This document shows positions 19,245-28,834 of a DNA stretch of 64,000 nt, piece after piece. The notes beneath the pieces are model-generated. The model saw nothing but the letters and a program-made list of their open reading frames with translations, was not told the DNA's origin and made no database searches. The stretch's first letter is position 1, and every line of letters begins with the position of its first letter. The position numbers and the translations under genes were made by a program. The DNA is from Sulfitobacter dubius (GTDB lineage Bacteria > Pseudomonadota > Alphaproteobacteria > Rhodobacterales > Rhodobacteraceae). The DNA is taken from assembly GCF_900113435.1 (NCBI RefSeq), contig NZ_FOPG01000002.1, forward strand, positions 700,819 to 764,818, written 5' to 3'.

Positions 19245-20039
19245 ATGACACTTGAACTCGCCAGCAACCGTGAGACCGCGCCCACCTCCCGCGCCGATAG
19301 CCCGCTCGCCGTGCGCGGCATGACCGTCTCCTACGGACAGAAGCCAGCGGTTTTTTCGGTCGATATGACCGTTGAGCCGGGCAATATGACCGCGATCATC
19401 GGCCCGAATGGTGCGGGTAAGTCGACTTTGCTCAAGGCCGCCTTAGGCATTCTGACGCCGCTGGCGGGCACCGCCACCGTCTATGGCAAGCCGGTCTCCG
19501 AACAACGTCACCGCATCGCCTATGTGCCGCAGCGCGCCAGCGTGGATTGGGATTTCCCGACCCGCGTGATCGACGTGGTGCTGATGGGGCTCTATCCGCA
19601 ACTGGGCCTGCTTGGCCGCATCCGCCCTGTGCACCGCGCCCGCGCTACCGATTGTCTGGCCCGCGTCGGGATGGAAGATTTCGCCACCCGTCAGATCGGC
19701 CAGCTTTCCGGTGGCCAGCAACAGCGGGTGTTTCTTGCGCGGGCTTTGGCGCAGGATGCAGACCTCTATCTGCTGGACGAACCCTTTGCCGGGGTCGATG
19801 CGGCAACCGAAAAGGCGATCATCGCCGTGCTGAAATCGCTGCGCGACGCAGGCAAAACGGTTGTGGCGGTTCACCATGACCTATCGACCGTGGCCGAGTA
19901 TTTCGACAATGTTTTCCTGATCAACACCCACCGCGTCGCCGAAGGCAGTGTCGAAGAGGTGTTCCAAGCCAACCACTTGCAAGACGCCTATGGCGGCCGC
20001 TTGGCGGGTGCGCAGATGGATGCGTTGCAGCTGTCATGA
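19245..20039 (+). CDS. Metal ABC transporter ATP-binding protein
   Basis: 264 residues. The ATPase of the importer. Walker A GPNGAGKST is at residues 53-61, the signature LSGGQQQR near 155, Walker B LYLLDEPF near 175 and the H-loop in VAVHHDLS near 206. It begins three bases after the binding-protein gene and overlaps the next permease gene by four bases (ATGA). Cytosolic, on the inner face of the membrane. Metal choice (Mn, Zn or Fe) is set by the other subunits. Confidence 0.95.
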   Translation: MTLELASNRETAPTSRADSPLAVRGMTVSYGQKPAVFSVDMTVEPGNMTAIIGPNGAGKSTLLKAALGILTPLAGTATVYGKPVSEQRHRIAYVPQRASVDWDFPTRVIDVVLMGLYPQLGLLGRIRPVHRARATDCLARVGMEDFATRQIGQLSGGQQQRVFLARALAQDADLYLLDEPFAGVDAATEKAIIAVLKSLRDAGKTVVAVHHDLSTVAEYFDNVFLINTHRVAEGSVEEVFQANHLQDAYGGRLAGAQMDALQLS

Positions 20040-21241
20040 TCTGGGACGCGCTGACGCTGCAACTGGGCTATAACGCCACGCTGGTAACACTTGGGGCCAC
20101 CCTGCTGGGCATGGCTGCGGGGGTTGGCGGCACCTTTCTATTCCTGCGCAAGCGGGCGCTTGTCAGCGATGCGATCTCGCATGCGACGCTACCGGGTGTG
20201 GCGCTGGCTTTCATGGTGATGGTCGCGCTTGGCGGGGACGGCCGCAACCTGATCGGCCTGCTGCTGGGCGCGGCCTTGTCTGCGGCGGCGGGGTTGCTTT
20301 TGGTCTCATGGCTCAGCAACCGCACACGGCTGGCCGAAGATGCGGCGATTGGCTCGGTCCTGTCGGTCTTCTTTGGGCTTGGCATCGTCTTGCTGACGGT
20401 GATCCAGACCATGAGCGCGGGGCGACAGGCGGGGCTGGAGGATTTTCTCTTGGGCTCTACCGCCGGGATGCTGCGCAACGATGCGCTGATCATCGCCGTC
20501 GCGGCGGCGCTGACGCTGGCGCTGGTGCTGCTCTTGCGCCGCCCGCTGACATTGGCGTCGTTTGATCCCGAATATGGCACCGCCATTGGCCAGAACGTGC
20601 CGCGCACCGATCTGGCGATGATGGGGCTGGTATTGGCCGTGACGGTAGTGGGGCTCAAGATCGTCGGGCTGATCCTGATCGTCGCACTGCTGATCATCCC
20701 GCCCGTCACCGCCCGGTTCTGGAGCGAGCGGACCGATCACGTGGTGCTGATCTCCGGCGCGCTTGGCGGCATCGCGGCCTATGTCGGCGCGGCGCTGTCG
20801 GCGGCGCAACCAAACCTGCCGACGGGACCGATCATCGTGCTGGTGGGCTTTGCGCTCTTTGCGCTGTCGCTGCTGCTGGCCCCGGGGCGCGGAGCGCTGT
20901 CGGCTCTGCTACGCCACCGCCGGTACCAGCGCCGGGTGCATCTGCGGCAGGGGCTACTGGCGTTGGCCCATGGGCAACCGATCTACGAACAACTCACCCT
21001 CCGTCTGCTGCGCGCCGAGGGCTATGCGCTGCCCGATGGGGTCGCCACCAAAGCAGGCCGGGGCCGCGCCGCCAAGGCGCTGCGGGATGAGACCCGCTGG
21101 CAGCTCATCCGCCGCGATCCGGCATACGAGGCGGCGGCCCAGCAATATGACGGTCTAACCCCCATCGAGACGGTGCTGACCGCCGACCAAATCCGCGAAA
21201 TTGACAGCCGCATCGACATGCGCGGCGGGGTGATGGCATGA
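20036..21241 (+). CDS. Metal ABC transporter permease with a C-terminal cytosolic extension
   Basis: 401 residues. The first 290 or so match the ABC-3 (TroC/MntB) permease family, with about eight to nine hydrophobic helices and the conserved DAISHATLPGVALAF near residue 45. After the last helix (FALSLLLAPG) comes about 110 residues of charged, soluble sequence (LRHRRYQRRVHLRQGLLAL onward) that includes a pattern resembling a winged-helix (QLTLRLLRAEGYALPDG). TroC-type permeases with DtxR-like tails are known in other bacteria; here the assignment of the tail is only suggested. Pairs with the next permease to form the channel. Confidence 0.92.
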   Translation: MIWDALTLQLGYNATLVTLGATLLGMAAGVGGTFLFLRKRALVSDAISHATLPGVALAFMVMVALGGDGRNLIGLLLGAALSAAAGLLLVSWLSNRTRLAEDAAIGSVLSVFFGLGIVLLTVIQTMSAGRQAGLEDFLLGSTAGMLRNDALIIAVAAALTLALVLLLRRPLTLASFDPEYGTAIGQNVPRTDLAMMGLVLAVTVVGLKIVGLILIVALLIIPPVTARFWSERTDHVVLISGALGGIAAYVGAALSAAQPNLPTGPIIVLVGFALFALSLLLAPGRGALSALLRHRRYQRRVHLRQGLLALAHGQPIYEQLTLRLLRAEGYALPDGVATKAGRGRAAKALRDETRWQLIRRDPAYEAAAQQYDGLTPIETVLTADQIREIDSRIDMRGGVMA

Positions 21242-22167
21242 ACGGTTCTGAATTTGTCCCCCTCTCACTGGTGCCGATGCTGACCGGCATCTTCGTCGCC
21301 GTGGCCTGTGCCCTGCCGGGGAATTTCCTCGTCCTGCGCCGCCAAGCGCTGATCGGCGATGCGATCAGCCATGTGGTGCTGCCGGGGATCGTCGTGGCGT
21401 TCCTGCTGACCGGCGTGGTCAGCACTTGGCCGATGCTGCTGGGCGCTGCGGGGGCGGCGCTGGTCGCCGTGCTGGCCATCGAAGGCGTGCTGCGTTTGGG
21501 CAAGATCGAATCCGGCGCGGCGATGGGCGTGGTCTTTACCGCGATGTTCGCGGGCGGCGTGCTGCTGCTTGAGCAATCAGACACCAGCAATGTGCATCTC
21601 GACGTGGAACATGCGCTTTACGGTAACCTTGAAAGCCTGATCTGGCTGGATGCGACCGGCTGGGGGTCGCTGTTCGACCCCGAGGCGCTGGCGACCCTCC
21701 CGGTGGAGCTGCCGCGCATGGCGGTGACGCTGCTCTTCGTCGCGCTTTTTACCGCGATCTTCTGGCGACCGCTCAAGATCAGCACCTTCGACGAGGGCTT
21801 CGCCCGTACCATCGGCATGAAGACCGGGCCACTGGGCCTAGGGCTGGTGATCGTTGCCGCCATCGCCGCCGTCGCAGCCTTTGACGCGGTGGGCAGTATC
21901 ATCGTCATCGCCATGTTCATCTGCCCCCCCGCCGCCGCGCGGATGATGACCAACCGTTTGGAGTACCAGATTGCGTGGTCGGTGCTTTTTGCCACGCTAG
22001 CCGCTGTGCTGGGCTATGTGCTGGCGGGGTACGGGCCGCTTTGGATCGGCATGCGGGATTCGGTGTCCGCGGCGGGGATGATCGCCACGGTTTCAGGGGT
22101 TATCCTTGGGTTTTCGGCACTTATGGGGCCGCATCGGCAAAGAGGCGCTGCTGCCCCCGCCGCTTAA
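21238..22167 (+). CDS. Metal ABC transporter permease (second subunit)
   Basis: 309 residues, ABC-3 family, about eight to nine transmembrane helices. The family motif GDAISHVVLPGIVVAFL is near residue 40, and a conserved GSIIVIAMFICPPAAARM near 220 corresponds to the TroD/ZnuB kind. It overlaps the first permease by four bases and is the last gene of the operon. There is no long soluble tail, unlike its partner. No rho-independent terminator follows directly. Confidence 0.93.
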   Translation: MNGSEFVPLSLVPMLTGIFVAVACALPGNFLVLRRQALIGDAISHVVLPGIVVAFLLTGVVSTWPMLLGAAGAALVAVLAIEGVLRLGKIESGAAMGVVFTAMFAGGVLLLEQSDTSNVHLDVEHALYGNLESLIWLDATGWGSLFDPEALATLPVELPRMAVTLLFVALFTAIFWRPLKISTFDEGFARTIGMKTGPLGLGLVIVAAIAAVAAFDAVGSIIVIAMFICPPAAARMMTNRLEYQIAWSVLFATLAAVLGYVLAGYGPLWIGMRDSVSAAGMIATVSGVILGFSALMGPHRQRGAAAPAA

Positions 22168-22450
22168 TCGAATCGCAACGATTCGTTTTCTGGGCAACCG
22201 ATTCGCTTTTGCTTTGACCTGTGATTCGTCCTGCGTCTATACAGGTGGCAAGCTCCTTCGGAGACGACTTGTACCCGGGTCGCCCGCCGCGCTGATAAGA
22301 CCGGAATAACAAAAGCACCAGTGCGCCGAGTAGCCGACCCAGAAGCGGATCGCCCCAGTCTTGGCGGCGGTCCGCTGACTCTGTCTTCCCCCTCTGATAG
22401 ACGCAATCCGATCTGGCAGAATCGGAACGGCCCATGCTAGGTCTTGCGGT
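22168..22450. other. Intergenic region before mutL, no supported gene
   Basis: 283 bases with no gene I can support. ATTCG-rich repeats (CGATTCG, ACCGATTCGC, GTGATTCG) lie at about 22170-22235 and a small hairpin CTCC-TTC-GGAG near 22252. A minus-strand frame (22121-22435) with one hydrophobic stretch is open but overlaps the end of the permease gene and has no ribosome site, so it is not called. The mutL promoter should be here but no clear -35/-10 pair stands out. Confidence 0.4.
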
Positions 22451-24337
22451 ATGCCAAGCCCGACCCCCAATATAAGCGAAAACCGCCCCGTCATCCGCCA
22501 GTTGGACGATTCCGCGATCAACCGCATCGCTGCGGGCGAGGTGGTCGAACGCCCCGCTTCCGCCGTGAAGGAACTGGTCGAGAACGCCATAGATGCGGGC
22601 GCGCGGCGCATCACCGTAGAATATGCCGACGGTGGCAAGACGATGATCCGCGTGACCGACGATGGCTGCGGCATCGCGCCCGAAGACTTGGCGCTGGCCT
22701 TGTCGCGCCACGCGACCTCCAAAATCGATGGCTCTGACCTGCTTGATATCCACACTTTCGGCTTTCGGGGCGAGGCGTTGCCGTCCCTCGGTGCTGTCGG
22801 GCGGCTGACCATCACCAGCCGAGCGTCTGGTTTTGACGGGGCCGAGATTACCGTCGACGGTGGCCGCATGGGCGAGGTGCGCCCGGCGGCGCTGAACAGC
22901 GGCACCATCGTGACCCTGCGCGATCTGTTTTTCGCCACACCTGCGCGGCTCAAGTTCCTGCGCACGGACCGGGCCGAGGCGCAGGCGATCGGCGATGTCA
23001 TCAAGCGGCTGGCCATGGCCGAACCCTTCGTGCGCTTCGTGCTGCGCGATGTGTCGGGCGACGGCAAGGGCCGCGATGTGTTCCGCGCCGAGGCTGAGCA
23101 GGGCGATCTGTTTGCGGCGCTTCATGGCCGTTTGGCGCAGGTGCTGGGCCGAGAGTTCGCGGAAAACTCCCTGCCGATCGACGCGATGCGCGAGGGGCTG
23201 CATCTGACCGGCTTCGCTGCCCTGCCGACCTATTCGCGCGGCTCTGCCGTGGCGCAATATCTCTTCGTGAATGGCCGCCCAGTGCGGGATAAACTGCTGA
23301 CCGGGGCGCTGCGCGGCGCTTATTTTGACTTCCTCAGCCGCGACCGCCACCCGGCGGCGGCGCTGTTCGTGGAATGCCCGCCAACGCTGGTCGATGTAAA
23401 CGTGCATCCCGCGAAATCCGAGGTGCGCTTCCGCGATCCCGGTTTGGCGCGCGGGCTGATCGTCTCGGCCCTGCGTCATGCGCTGGCCGAGGCGGGGCAC
23501 CGCGCTTCGACCACCGTGGCGCAGGCGACCTTGGGCGCGATGCAGCCAGAGCCACAGGGTGCTCGGGTTTATCAGATGGACCGCGCTGGCATGGACCGGC
23601 CCAGCCCCGCCGCGCGGCAAGCTGCTTATCAGGCGCAGGCGCCGGGTTTTGCCGAAACTGCGGGCGTCTGGGGCCGGGTGGAGGGCACGCCGATGCCCGA
23701 AGCGCCCGCGCCGTTCACTGCCGCGCCCGAGGGCGAGGAAGCGGCCCCCGCCCCCGACTACCCGCTCGGCACCGCTCGGGGGCAGGTGCATGAGAATTAC
23801 ATCATCGCCCAAACCACCAATGGCATGGTCATCGTTGACCAACACGCGGCGCATGAGCGGTTGGTCTATGAAAAACTGAAGCGCCAGATGGAAGCCAACG
23901 GCGTCGCCGCCCAAGCGCTGCTGATCCCCGAGATTGTCGAGCTATCCACCAATGACTGCGCGCGGCTGCTGGAACTGGCGGACGAGCTTGCCAAACTCGG
24001 CCTTGGCATCGAAGCCTTCGGTGGCAGCGCCATCGCCGTGCGCGAAACGCCCGCGATCCTTGGCACCGTCAACGCCCGCGCGCTGATCCTTGATGTGCTG
24101 GACGAATTGGCCGACGGCGACAGCAGCAACATCGTTCAGGCCAAGATCGAAGCGATCCTGAGCCGGGTCGCCTGTCACGGCTCGATCCGCTCGGGCCGTT
24201 GGATGCGCGCCGAAGAGATGAACGCGCTGTTGCGCGAGATGGAGGCGACCCCGCACTCCGGCCAGTGCAACCACGGGCGGCCCACCTATGTCGAACTCAA
24301 ACTCGCCGACATCGAACGGCTTTTCGGGCGCACTTGA
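22451..24337 (+). CDS. mutL: DNA mismatch repair protein MutL
   Basis: 628 residues. The GHKL ATPase domain shows ELVENAIDAGA near 43, DDGCGI near 77 and GFRGEALPSLG near 104. The C-terminal domain holds the endonuclease metal motif DQHAAHERLVYE near 465 and the late motifs ACHGSIRSG and QCNHGRPT. MutL with DQHA(x)2E(x)4E nicks DNA itself, as expected in bacteria lacking MutH. The linker (about 330-430) is proline/alanine-rich. It overlaps rmuC by one base (TGATG), so the two repair-related genes are coupled. Confidence 0.97.
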   Translation: MPSPTPNISENRPVIRQLDDSAINRIAAGEVVERPASAVKELVENAIDAGARRITVEYADGGKTMIRVTDDGCGIAPEDLALALSRHATSKIDGSDLLDIHTFGFRGEALPSLGAVGRLTITSRASGFDGAEITVDGGRMGEVRPAALNSGTIVTLRDLFFATPARLKFLRTDRAEAQAIGDVIKRLAMAEPFVRFVLRDVSGDGKGRDVFRAEAEQGDLFAALHGRLAQVLGREFAENSLPIDAMREGLHLTGFAALPTYSRGSAVAQYLFVNGRPVRDKLLTGALRGAYFDFLSRDRHPAAALFVECPPTLVDVNVHPAKSEVRFRDPGLARGLIVSALRHALAEAGHRASTTVAQATLGAMQPEPQGARVYQMDRAGMDRPSPAARQAAYQAQAPGFAETAGVWGRVEGTPMPEAPAPFTAAPEGEEAAPAPDYPLGTARGQVHENYIIAQTTNGMVIVDQHAAHERLVYEKLKRQMEANGVAAQALLIPEIVELSTNDCARLLELADELAKLGLGIEAFGGSAIAVRETPAILGTVNARALILDVLDELADGDSSNIVQAKIEAILSRVACHGSIRSGRWMRAEEMNALLREMEATPHSGQCNHGRPTYVELKLADIERLFGRT

Positions 24338-25578
24338 TGGAGCTTGGCGGCACGACGTTGAACCTGTCTGACCCTGTGACGCTGGCCGCCCTTGCCGGGG
24401 CAGGGCTGCTGTTGCTCATCCTTATCTTGCTGATCATGGCGGTCCGCGCCGCTGGCCGCTCGGCCCGCGTGGCCGCCCCCTTGGCGCAGCAGATGCGCGT
24501 GCTTGGGGGGCATGTGCAACAGTTGGGGCAGGGGCAGGAGCAGCTGCGCGGCGGGTTGCAGATGGTCTCAGACACACAAAGCAACACCCAAGCGCAGATG
24601 ATGCAAAGCATGGAGGCGCGGCTTGCCTATGTGCAGCAGCAGATGCAGGACCGGCTGGCCGACAACGCCGCCCGCTCGGCCCGCTCGCTCGCTGAGATGC
24701 AGCAGCGCATGACCGAGACGCTGCACGGCTCGTCGAAACGCACCACCACCAGTCTTGCGCAGTTGCAGGAGCGTCTGGCCTCGATCGACAAGGCGCAGGA
24801 TAATATCACCAAACTGTCGGGCGACGTGCTGTCGCTGCAAGACATCCTCAGCAACAAACAAACGCGCGGATCCTTTGGTGAAATCCAACTGCGCGATATC
24901 GTGTCGAAAGCCCTGCCGAGCGACAGCTATTCTTTGCAAGCCACGCTCAGCAACGGCAAGCGGCCCGATTGCCTGATCCATCTGCCCAACCCACCCGGCC
25001 CGATCGTGATCGACAGTAAATTCCCGCTAGAGGCCTATGAGGCCCTGCGCCGCGCCAAGACCGAGGCAGAGACCCGCGCCGCTGCCCAGCAGATGAAGGT
25101 CGCCGTGCGGGTGCATCTGAATGCCATCGCCGACAAATATATTCTGGAGGGCGAGACAGCCGAGGGCGCCTTGATGTTCCTGCCCTCCGAAGCCGTCTAT
25201 GCCGAATTGCACGCCAACTTCCCCGAACTGGTCCGCGAGGGGTTTGAAAAGCGCGTTTGGATCGTCAGCCCGACCACCTGCATGGCCACGCTCAACACCA
25301 TGCGCGCGATCCTGAAAGATGCGCGGATGCGTGAACAAGCGGGGGCGATCCGCCGTGAGTTGGGCAATCTGAACAAGGATGTTGAGCGTCTAGCGATGCG
25401 TGTCGGCAACCTCGACCGGCATTTCAGCCAAGCGCGGCGCGATGTCGAGGAGATCAAAGTCAGCAGCGAAAAAGCCGCCAAACGCGCGGGCCGCTTGCAT
25501 AATTTCGACTTCGAAGAACTGGCAGAAGACAAAACCGAGGCTATTGTTCCCCTAAGGACACCCGAAGGGAACGGCTGA
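24337..25578 (+). CDS. rmuC: DNA recombination protein RmuC homolog
   Basis: 413 residues from an ATG overlapping the mutL stop; the longer frame from 24199 is within mutL. One N-terminal transmembrane helix (about residues 14-34), a long coiled coil rich in Gln and Met (about 45-170), then the RmuC core: KQTRGSFGEIQLRDIV near 178, IVIDSKFPLEAYEAL near 220 and MFLPSEAVYAELHANFP near 280. RmuC proteins limit DNA inversion and rearrangement; the fold resembles restriction nucleases, but activity is little known. The next gene begins at the base after its stop. Confidence 0.94.
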   Translation: MELGGTTLNLSDPVTLAALAGAGLLLLILILLIMAVRAAGRSARVAAPLAQQMRVLGGHVQQLGQGQEQLRGGLQMVSDTQSNTQAQMMQSMEARLAYVQQQMQDRLADNAARSARSLAEMQQRMTETLHGSSKRTTTSLAQLQERLASIDKAQDNITKLSGDVLSLQDILSNKQTRGSFGEIQLRDIVSKALPSDSYSLQATLSNGKRPDCLIHLPNPPGPIVIDSKFPLEAYEALRRAKTEAETRAAAQQMKVAVRVHLNAIADKYILEGETAEGALMFLPSEAVYAELHANFPELVREGFEKRVWIVSPTTCMATLNTMRAILKDARMREQAGAIRRELGNLNKDVERLAMRVGNLDRHFSQARRDVEEIKVSSEKAAKRAGRLHNFDFEELAEDKTEAIVPLRTPEGNG

Positions 25579-26592
25579 ATGAACGACGTGGACATTACCG
25601 GGATGACGCTGGAGGCGATGCAGACGCGGGCCGCCGCGTTGCGCAGCGATATCTTGCAAACGCCGGTGGTGACGCTCTCCTCTCCCATGGTTGATGATGT
25701 GCTGGGCGGCGCGCGGGTTACGCTCAAGCTGGAGTGTTTTCAGCATACCGGCACCTTCAAGGCCCGCGGCGCGTTGTCGGTGGCGCGCCAGCTTGACGAC
25801 GACACGCGTGGGCGGGGCATCACCGCAGCCAGTGCGGGCAACCACGCCATCGCAGCAGGCTGGGCCGCGGCCAAGCTTGGCATCAGCGCCAAGGTGGTGA
25901 TGCAGGACAACGCCAACCCCTTCCGCGTCGCTCTCGCCCGCGCCACCGGGGCCGAGGTCATCCTGAAACCCGCGGGGACCGAGACTTTCGCCGAGGCGGA
26001 GCGGCTCGTGCGTGATGAGGGGCGGTTCTTTATCCATCCTTTCGAGGGGCTGCACACCTCGCTCGGCGCTGCCGGCGTGGGGCTGGAACTGATGGCGCAG
26101 GTGGCGGATTTGGACGCGGTCGTCGTCTCTGTCGGCGGCGGCGGGCTGATTAGCGGTGTGGCTGCGGCGGTCAAAGCGATCAACCCCGCATGTCGGGTCT
26201 ATGGCGTGGAGCCTGAAGGGGCCGACAGCATGTCGCAAAGCCTCGCCTCTGGCGCACCCGTGACCATCCCGCAGGTCAATACCATCGCCGACAGCCTTGG
26301 CCCGCCGATGGCGCTGCCCTTCGGTCATGCGCTCTGTGCGGTCTATGTCGATGATGTGGTGACGGTCAGCGATGATGCGATCTGCGCCGGGATGGTGGTG
26401 CTGCAACAGGCGGCGAAATTGGCGGTGGAACCTGCTGCCGGGGCTGCGATGGCCGGGGCGCTCGGGCCCCTGCGCGGGCAGCTGGCCGGGCGGCGTGTGG
26501 GGGTGATCGTCTGCGGGGCGAATATCGACACCGACAGTTATCTGGGCCAGCTAAGCCGCGGACAAGGGGCGCTCGACAGCCTCCTGTCCTAG
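25579..26592 (+). CDS. PLP-dependent threonine/serine dehydratase-like enzyme (fold type II)
   Basis: 337 residues. The cofactor lysine motif HTGTFKARGA has Lys61, SAGNHAIAAGW near 90 and the phosphate-binding loop SVGGGGLISG near 181. These mark the family of threonine dehydratase, serine racemase and hydroxyectoine-utilisation EutB-like enzymes. No C-terminal ACT regulatory domain is present, so this is a catabolic or racemase-like kind rather than biosynthetic IlvA. Which amino acid it acts on cannot be decided. It starts immediately after the rmuC stop and is probably cotranscribed with mutL-rmuC. Confidence 0.9.
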   Translation: MNDVDITGMTLEAMQTRAAALRSDILQTPVVTLSSPMVDDVLGGARVTLKLECFQHTGTFKARGALSVARQLDDDTRGRGITAASAGNHAIAAGWAAAKLGISAKVVMQDNANPFRVALARATGAEVILKPAGTETFAEAERLVRDEGRFFIHPFEGLHTSLGAAGVGLELMAQVADLDAVVVSVGGGGLISGVAAAVKAINPACRVYGVEPEGADSMSQSLASGAPVTIPQVNTIADSLGPPMALPFGHALCAVYVDDVVTVSDDAICAGMVVLQQAAKLAVEPAAGAAMAGALGPLRGQLAGRRVGVIVCGANIDTDSYLGQLSRGQGALDSLLS

Positions 26593-26729
26593 CGCTCTCC
26601 AAGGGGCTTTGCACGCGATCGCGGAACTGCGTGAATTCTTCCAAGAAAATCTATCGGGCGCTGCAACTTTAACACCCCTTTACCCGTGGGTGCCCCATAT
26701 CCAAAGTTCCGGACCAAAGCAGGACCCCT

Positions 26730-28049
26730 ATGCCTTTTGAAGCTCTGAACGACAGTACCCTCCCCCAACAGCCGCTTGGTCGGCGTGTCGCCGTGATCGG
26801 CGGTGGGATTTCCGGCATGGGGGCGGCGCATATGCTGGCGCCTGCGGACCGCGTCACCCTCTATGAGGCAGGGGCCAAGATCGGCGGCCATGCGCGGACG
26901 GTGATCGCGGGCAAGAATGGTGATCAGCCGGTTGATACCGGGTTTATCGTGTTCAATTATGCCAACTATCCGCATCTTGCGGCGCTGTTTGCCGAATTGG
27001 ACGTGCCGGTTGTGCCGTCGAACATGAGCTTTGGCGCGTCGATTGACGGTGGGCGGCTGGAATATGCCCTGACCAATTTGAACGCCGTCTTTGCCCAGAA
27101 GCGCAATATGTTCAGTCCGCCCTTCCTGCGGATGCTGCGCGATATCGTACATTTCAACAAAAACGCTCTGGCTGTCTCGCGCGATCCGTCGATGACCATT
27201 GCTGAGTTTCTCGACCGGCTTGGCACCGGGCGCTATTTCCGCGACTTCTACCTCTCGCCGTTGTCGGGCGCGATCTGGTCCACTCCGACCGAGAAGATCA
27301 TGGACTTCCCCGCTCATGCCATGGTCAACTTTTTCGAGAACCACGCGCTGTTGAACTATTCCGGCCAGCATCAGTGGTACACGGTCAAAGGCGGCTCGCG
27401 GCAGTATGTCGATCGGCTGGAGAGTGCCCTACGAGCCAAGGGTGCCGACCTGCGCACCGACAGTCCCGTGCAGGCGGTGCGCCGTACGGCGCAGGGCGTC
27501 GAGGTCCGTGTTTGGGGCGGTGAGTGGGAGGCGTTTGACGAAGTGATCTTTGCCACCCATTCCGATGACACGTTGGCGATGCTTTCCGACCCGACCGAGG
27601 CTGAGCAGCGTGCGCTCGGCGCGATCCGCTACCAGCCTAATGACATTGTGTTGCATGCAGACACCAGCATCATGCCCAAGCGCCGCTCCACATGGGCATC
27701 TTGGGTCTATACTGAGGATCGGGAGCAGAAGTCTGACCGGATCGACCTGACCTATTGGATGAACTCGCTGCAACCGATCCCGCAGGATGATCCGCATTTC
27801 GTGACGCTCAACACCAAACGCACGATCCGCGAAGAGCTGATTTACGATCAAGTCACCCTGCGCCACCCGGTTTATGACCTTGCCGCATTAGCCGCGCAGG
27901 AGGAGGTGCGTGCGTTTAACGGCAGCCAGAATACGTGGTTCTGCGGCGCTTGGATGCGGCACGGCTTTCACGAAGACGGGCTGGCCAGTGCGGTGGATGT
28001 GGTCGAGCGGATGCAGACCGCGCGGGCGGCGCCATTGGCGGCGGAGTGA
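26730..28049 (+). CDS. NAD(P)/FAD-dependent amine-oxidase-like oxidoreductase (COG2907)
   Basis: 439 residues. The dinucleotide-binding motif AVIGGGISGMGAA is at residues 21-33, and VDTGFIVFNYANYPHL near 70 is typical of COG2907, proteins often labelled as cyclopropane fatty-acid-associated. The C-terminus has a FAD contact GAWMRHGFHEDGLASA near 410. In Rhodobacter sphaeroides the homologue (RSP1091) is sigma-E controlled and required for furan fatty acid formation. It is the first gene of a tightly overlapping five-gene operon. It probably acts on membrane lipid acyl chains; this is inferred from the homologous cluster. Confidence 0.9.
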   Translation: MPFEALNDSTLPQQPLGRRVAVIGGGISGMGAAHMLAPADRVTLYEAGAKIGGHARTVIAGKNGDQPVDTGFIVFNYANYPHLAALFAELDVPVVPSNMSFGASIDGGRLEYALTNLNAVFAQKRNMFSPPFLRMLRDIVHFNKNALAVSRDPSMTIAEFLDRLGTGRYFRDFYLSPLSGAIWSTPTEKIMDFPAHAMVNFFENHALLNYSGQHQWYTVKGGSRQYVDRLESALRAKGADLRTDSPVQAVRRTAQGVEVRVWGGEWEAFDEVIFATHSDDTLAMLSDPTEAEQRALGAIRYQPNDIVLHADTSIMPKRRSTWASWVYTEDREQKSDRIDLTYWMNSLQPIPQDDPHFVTLNTKRTIREELIYDQVTLRHPVYDLAALAAQEEVRAFNGSQNTWFCGAWMRHGFHEDGLASAVDVVERMQTARAAPLAAE

Positions 28050-28834
28050 CGGCGGGCGTCGATCATATCAGCGGTCAGACCTTTCATGGCCGCAAGGGCG
28101 CGGTGGAGAACCGTTTTCGCTATTCGGTGGACTATGTGCTTTGCGATGCGGAGACCGAGGTGTTGGCCACGCCCGCGCTGTTCGCCCGCAATGGTACGGG
28201 GCTGACCAGCCTGCAAGACAGCGACCATGGCGGCGCGCCGGGACAGGGGCGCGGGGCTGCTTGGGTGCGCGATGTGTTGGCGGCACATGACATCTCTGGC
28301 GTGGCGCGGATAGAGCTTTTGGCGCAGCCGCGTGTGCTGGGTCATGTCTTTAATCCCGTCAGCTTCTGGCTTTGCCGCAGGGCGGACAATGCGCTGATTG
28401 CGGTGATTGCCGAGGTCACCAATACCTATGGCGACCGGCATTCTTATCTTTGCCATCACCCTGACCTGCGGCCTATTCTGCCTGAGGATCGGCTCACGGC
28501 CGCCAAGCTCATGCATGTTTCACCCTTTCAGGATGTCGCGGGCGGTTATGTGTTTCGGTTTGATATTACCCCTGAGCGGATCGGCATCTGGATCGATTTC
28601 ACGGATGGTGAGAATGGGTTGATCGCAACACTGACAGGCCCACGTGCGCCGCTGACGAACGGCCGCATCCTCTGGTCGCTGCTGCGCCGACCCTTCGGTG
28701 CGCGGCGGGTGCTGGCCTTGATCCATTGGCAGGCGCTGAAACTCTGGCTGAAGCGCGCCGGATTTCGCGGTCGGCCTGAGGCGCCCGAGATCGAAGTCTC
28801 GCGCGACAGCGCCCATGGCGCGGGTGGAAGATGA
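28046..28834 (+). CDS. DUF1365 protein (COG3496)
   Basis: 262 residues from a GTG that overlaps the previous stop (GTGA); the family alignment starts around GQTFHGRKGAVENRFRYSV. Further DUF1365 marks are VLGHVFNPVSFWLC near 100, EVTNTYGDRHSYL and LTAAKLMHVSPFQDV near 152. The fold and reaction of DUF1365 are not established. The gene almost always travels with the COG2907 oxidoreductase, and the two are thought to act together on fatty acyl chains. The R. sphaeroides counterpart is RSP1090. Confidence 0.9.
   Translation: MTAGVDHISGQTFHGRKGAVENRFRYSVDYVLCDAETEVLATPALFARNGTGLTSLQDSDHGGAPGQGRGAAWVRDVLAAHDISGVARIELLAQPRVLGHVFNPVSFWLCRRADNALIAVIAEVTNTYGDRHSYLCHHPDLRPILPEDRLTAAKLMHVSPFQDVAGGYVFRFDITPERIGIWIDFTDGENGLIATLTGPRAPLTNGRILWSLLRRPFGARRVLALIHWQALKLWLKRAGFRGRPEAPEIEVSRDSAHGAGGR

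Noticed and set aside
22121..23914. A minus-strand open frame of 597 codons over mutL and its upstream region, including a short version from 22435 with one hydrophobic stretch
   Set aside because: It is antisense to mutL, overlaps the permease end and lacks a ribosome site or recognisable domain.
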